DNA from: an uncultured bacterium
Lineage (GTDB): Bacteria; Patescibacteriota; Gracilibacteria; UBA4473
NCBI GenBank assembly: GCA_947311285.1
Contig: CAMZKS010000057.1
Location: forward strand, 1 to 6,997
Length of the DNA: 6,997 bases
Reading direction: 5' to 3'
Positions within the stretch are counted from its first letter, which is position 1. Every line of letters starts with the position of its first letter. This document shows positions 4,989 through 6,997 of the stretch, one piece after another. The position numbers were made by a program, and so were the translations under genes. The notes beneath the pieces are model-generated. The model did not search any database, had not been told where the DNA came from, and saw nothing but the letters and a program-made list of their open reading frames with translations.

Positions 4989-5987
4989 ATGATGAAAATA
5001 TTAGTTACAGGCGGCGCGGGGTTTATTGGTAGCAATTTTGTACGACATATTCTGCAAGAACGCGATTATAAAATCGTAAATCTTGATAAATTAACCTACG
5101 CCGGAAACCTTGAAAATTTACGAGACATTGAAGGCCATAAAAACTACAAATTTGTGCAAGGTGACATTGCTGACAAAGACTTTATGCAAACACTGTTTGA
5201 GGCCGAGCAGTTTGACGGTGTTATTAATTTTGCAGCAGAAACGCACGTTGACCGATCAATTGAAGACTCTTCTCCTTTTATTAACGCCAATATAATTGGC
5301 ACTCATGTATTATTGGAACTCGCTCGAAAATTTAAGTTGGAAAAATATCACCAAGTTTCTACCGATGAAGTGTATGGCGATTTGGGAGATACGGGGCATT
5401 TACCGTTTGAATCTCGCCCCTTTTTCACTGAGAACACTCCCATTAAACCTAACTGTCCGTACGCAGCCGCTAAAGCTTCAGCCGATTTATTAGTCAGCTC
5501 TTGGCACGAAACCTATGGCCTACACACTATTATCACGCGTTGTTCTAATAATTATGGACCCTATCAATTCCCAGAAAAACTAATCCCGTTCTTCCTGTTT
5601 AAATCAATGAATAATGAGTTATTGCCACTCTATGGTGATGGCTTAAATATTAGAGATTGGCTTTATGTTTTAGACCACTGTGAAGCCATTTTGCTCGCCT
5701 TTGAAAAAAGTGCCGCTGGTCAAGTATGGAATATCGGTGGGCGCAACGAAAAAACGAATCTAGAAATTGTCGGACAGATAAAAAACCACGTTCCAAAATC
5801 AACCTCTGAGGTAGAATTTATACCAGACAGAAAAGCACATGATCGACGCTACGCCATTGATGCCACAAAGTTGCAAAAAGAGCTGAGATGGACGCCAAAA
5901 CACACTTTTGAACAAGCCTTACCAAAAACTATCGAGTGGTATTTGGCTAATCGTGAGTGGGTAGAAAATTGTCGCAGTAAAATTTAA
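4989..5987 (+). CDS. rfbB: dTDP-glucose 4,6-dehydratase
   Basis: NAD-dependent short-chain dehydrogenase/reductase of the extended class that converts dTDP-glucose to dTDP-4-keto-6-deoxyglucose, the second step of dTDP-L-rhamnose and related deoxysugar synthesis. It acts in the cytoplasm. The 332-residue protein is nearly full family length. It has the NAD-binding TGGAGFIGSN (7-16), LDKLTYAGN (32-40), GDIAD (58-62), the NFAAETHVDRSI segment (80-91), catalytic STDEVYG with Thr125-Asp126-Glu127, and YAAAK with Tyr158 and Lys162. RCSNNYGPYQFPEKLIP, GDGLNIRDWLYVLDH and PDRKAHDRRYAID complete the family signature. Two ATGs in tandem (4989 and 4992) could both serve; neither has a strong Shine-Dalgarno. 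No glucose-1-phosphate thymidylyltransferase, epimerase or reductase gene accompanies it here. Its TAA overlaps the TAA of the converging gene. Function is secure; rmlB is an equivalent name. Confidence 0.96.
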   Translation: MMKILVTGGAGFIGSNFVRHILQERDYKIVNLDKLTYAGNLENLRDIEGHKNYKFVQGDIADKDFMQTLFEAEQFDGVINFAAETHVDRSIEDSSPFINANIIGTHVLLELARKFKLEKYHQVSTDEVYGDLGDTGHLPFESRPFFTENTPIKPNCPYAAAKASADLLVSSWHETYGLHTIITRCSNNYGPYQFPEKLIPFFLFKSMNNELLPLYGDGLNIRDWLYVLDHCEAILLAFEKSAAGQVWNIGGRNEKTNLEIVGQIKNHVPKSTSEVEFIPDRKAHDRRYAIDATKLQKELRWTPKHTFEQALPKTIEWYLANREWVENCRSKI

Positions 5988-6847
5988 TTTATGTGACTTT
6001 CACGAATCGCCTGTACAAGAAAATCCTCTCTGTTACTTGCCTCGACCTCTTCAATCCTTTTTTGACAACTATCTAGTATTTTTATGATCTTTGTTTTTAT
6101 CTCAACGAGGTCTACAGGGGGCCACTCAACTCTTTTTTTCAGGAACGCCGCTTCTTCTATCTTTGGAGAAAAACCATCCATTAAGTTCTGCGAATTCGCG
6201 AAGTATTCATCTAAAATACTTTTTATTTCTAGGCTAATACTTTTTGCTGTTAGGCGAGCTTTGCTTATCTTTGACGCAAATTCACCTGACATAAGCACTT
6301 CCTCAAAATCAGCAAAAGAAGCAAAACCTTTACATAAAATAGCCTCTGCCTCTATGGGAAATTTCAAATTTTCATCTCCGCCAGCCAGTAAGAATTCCCT
6401 TCTCTTTGCAAGGAGCGCTAATAATTCATCTTGTTTCTTTCTAAGCATGTCAAGGGTATTTTGAAATACTTTAATTTCTATTTGCCATCCACTTTCTTTA
6501 CAAATAGGTGAATACTTATGGAAAAAATATATCCTAACATCTGACTCAAGCGCCGCACTCAACCTTTTAATGTCACCAAGCTCTAACGTGCCACTTTCCC
6601 CTTTACTAAGTAATTTTACCCCCTCTTCTAACTCACTAATTGATTTCTGAAGTTTCTCAATACGATCAACGGCCTTAGCCGTATTTAAATTAATAATTTC
6701 TTTACTCCGACCTCTAAAGTCTTTAACACTTAATCCCTCCTCTTCCGCAAGGACTCCCGAAGAATATTCTATCCATCTTTTTAAATCAGATATTCTATTC
6801 GCAAGTGGTTTTGTCGTTTCTTTGTGACCGGGAATATCTAAACTCAT
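5984..6847 (-). CDS. Unrecognised 287-residue coiled-coil-rich protein
   Basis: I do not recognise this protein. It is charged and helix-rich, with many Lys, Glu, Leu and Ile, and no signal peptide or transmembrane segment. It is therefore probably cytoplasmic. Heptad-like stretches suggest coiled coils near 55-80 (AVDRIEKLQKSISELEEGV), 125-152 (FQNTLDMLRKKQDELLALLAKRR) and 245-272 (IKTKIIKILDSCQKRIEEVEA). The middle holds RIYFFHKYSPICKESGWQIEIK and a Gly-Gly turn at 156-157. There is no nucleotide-binding or metal-binding motif. The ATG at 6847 has no Shine-Dalgarno; the sequence just upstream is very AT-rich. The shared TTAA stop with rfbB means the 3' ends overlap by 4 bp. A long open frame with few rare features supports a real gene, but its role is unknown and its neighbours (radA divergent, rfbB convergent) do not indicate one. 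Confidence 0.7.
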   Translation of the reverse strand: MSLDIPGHKETTKPLANRISDLKRWIEYSSGVLAEEEGLSVKDFRGRSKEIINLNTAKAVDRIEKLQKSISELEEGVKLLSKGESGTLELGDIKRLSAALESDVRIYFFHKYSPICKESGWQIEIKVFQNTLDMLRKKQDELLALLAKRREFLLAGGDENLKFPIEAEAILCKGFASFADFEEVLMSGEFASKISKARLTAKSISLEIKSILDEYFANSQNLMDGFSPKIEEAAFLKKRVEWPPVDLVEIKTKIIKILDSCQKRIEEVEASNREDFLVQAIRESHIN

Positions 6848-6947
6848 TAATAATATAATTGCTTTTTTGTGAAATTTTGCAAGACAAAAACTCTAGCCAT
6901 CTCATTTTCTAGCACTCTTTTATTTACCGAGTAAACTGAAATCATAA
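6848..6947. promoter_or_regulatory. Divergent intergenic region with AT-rich promoter candidates
   Basis: A 100-bp region between the unknown gene and radA. On the minus strand TTGCAA (6882-6877) and TATATT (6857-6852) are 19 nt apart, with the ATG only 4 nt further on. On the plus strand a perfect TATAAT occurs at 6854-6859 but lacks a -35 at usual spacing. Neither is convincing on its own. No Shine-Dalgarno precedes either start codon, which would fit leaderless or weakly led messages. Confidence 0.3.
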
Positions 6948-6997
6948 ATGGCCAAAACAAAAACTCAATACCTATGTACCGACTGTGGTGATACTAC
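6948..6997 (+). CDS. radA: RadA/Sms DNA repair protein, N-terminus only
   Basis: Only 16 complete codons plus two bases are present: MAKTKTQYLCTDCGDT. A short basic start followed by a CxxC pair (Cys10, Cys13) in an aromatic context matches the N-terminal C4 zinc finger of RadA (Sms). RadA is a RecA-like ATPase acting in branch migration during recombination repair. In that family the text continues with a W-x-G segment and a second CxxC, which would lie beyond the edge. The ATG is preceded by an AT-rich stretch without a Shine-Dalgarno. With so few residues, another small zinc-ribbon protein is possible, but the start MAKTKTQYLCTDCG is strongly reminiscent of RadA. Confidence 0.65.
   Translation, partial: MAKTKTQYLCTDCGDT

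Noticed and set aside
5110..5493. Two short plus-strand frames within rfbB
   Set aside because: They overlap the dehydratase in another frame across its catalytic motifs; no independent support.
5960..6010. Terminator after rfbB
   Set aside because: No hairpin followed by a T-run is present on either strand around the shared stop.
6084..6464. 126-codon plus-strand open frame opposite the unknown gene
   Set aside because: Its translation is a low-complexity Ser/Phe/Ala-rich sequence typical of an antisense shadow, while the minus-strand frame is longer and has an ordinary soluble-protein composition.

Overview
The window looks like chromosomal sequence from a bacterium, most probably a monoderm and possibly a member of Patescibacteria (CPR). 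This taxon guess is inference and rests on two things. First, the Trm11-like RNA methyltransferase carries the RDAKMGMLPPKLAQ and TEGWLG motifs that I associate with CPR proteins. Second, the Tad pilus cluster has no secretin gene (cpaC/rcpA) between cpaB and cpaE. The genetic code appears standard, and base composition is moderate to AT-leaning throughout.

Left part (1 to about 3,590, minus strand): a Tad/Flp-type pilus assembly operon read right to left as tadE, a TadG-like pseudopilin gene, cpaB, cpaE/tadZ and cpaF/tadA; the last runs off the left edge. The genes are extremely tight: a 10-bp overlap, then a 1-nt gap, then two ATGA overlaps. Only tadE has a convincing Shine-Dalgarno sequence. 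tadE most likely starts at a TTG that gives a five-residue prepilin leader ending at a G|QALVE cleavage site, not at the ATG 285 nt upstream. The leader before this TTG (3267-3613) holds a promoter candidate and a hairpin. Together the proteins supply the assembly ATPase, a polar-localisation ATPase, a periplasmic or wall-spanning SAF protein and two minor pseudopilins. The pilin, prepilin peptidase and TadB/TadC platform are not visible and would lie elsewhere.

Middle (3,614-4,969, minus strand): a THUMP/Trm11-type tRNA guanine-N2 methyltransferase gene carrying an unusual internal 11-bp triplicate repeat. Upstream of it, separated by a short hairpin, is a tRNA-Thr(GGU) gene with an encoded CCA and its own promoter candidate. 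The two may be co-transcribed.

Right part (4,989-6,997): a complete dTDP-glucose 4,6-dehydratase gene (rfbB/rmlB, plus strand) standing alone without rmlA/C/D partners. It converges on, and shares a 4-bp TTAA double stop with, an unrecognised 287-codon coiled-coil protein gene on the minus strand. A 100-bp divergent intergenic region then leads into the first codons of radA (plus strand), cut by the right edge.

No insertion sequence, phage gene, CRISPR array or defence system was recognised.
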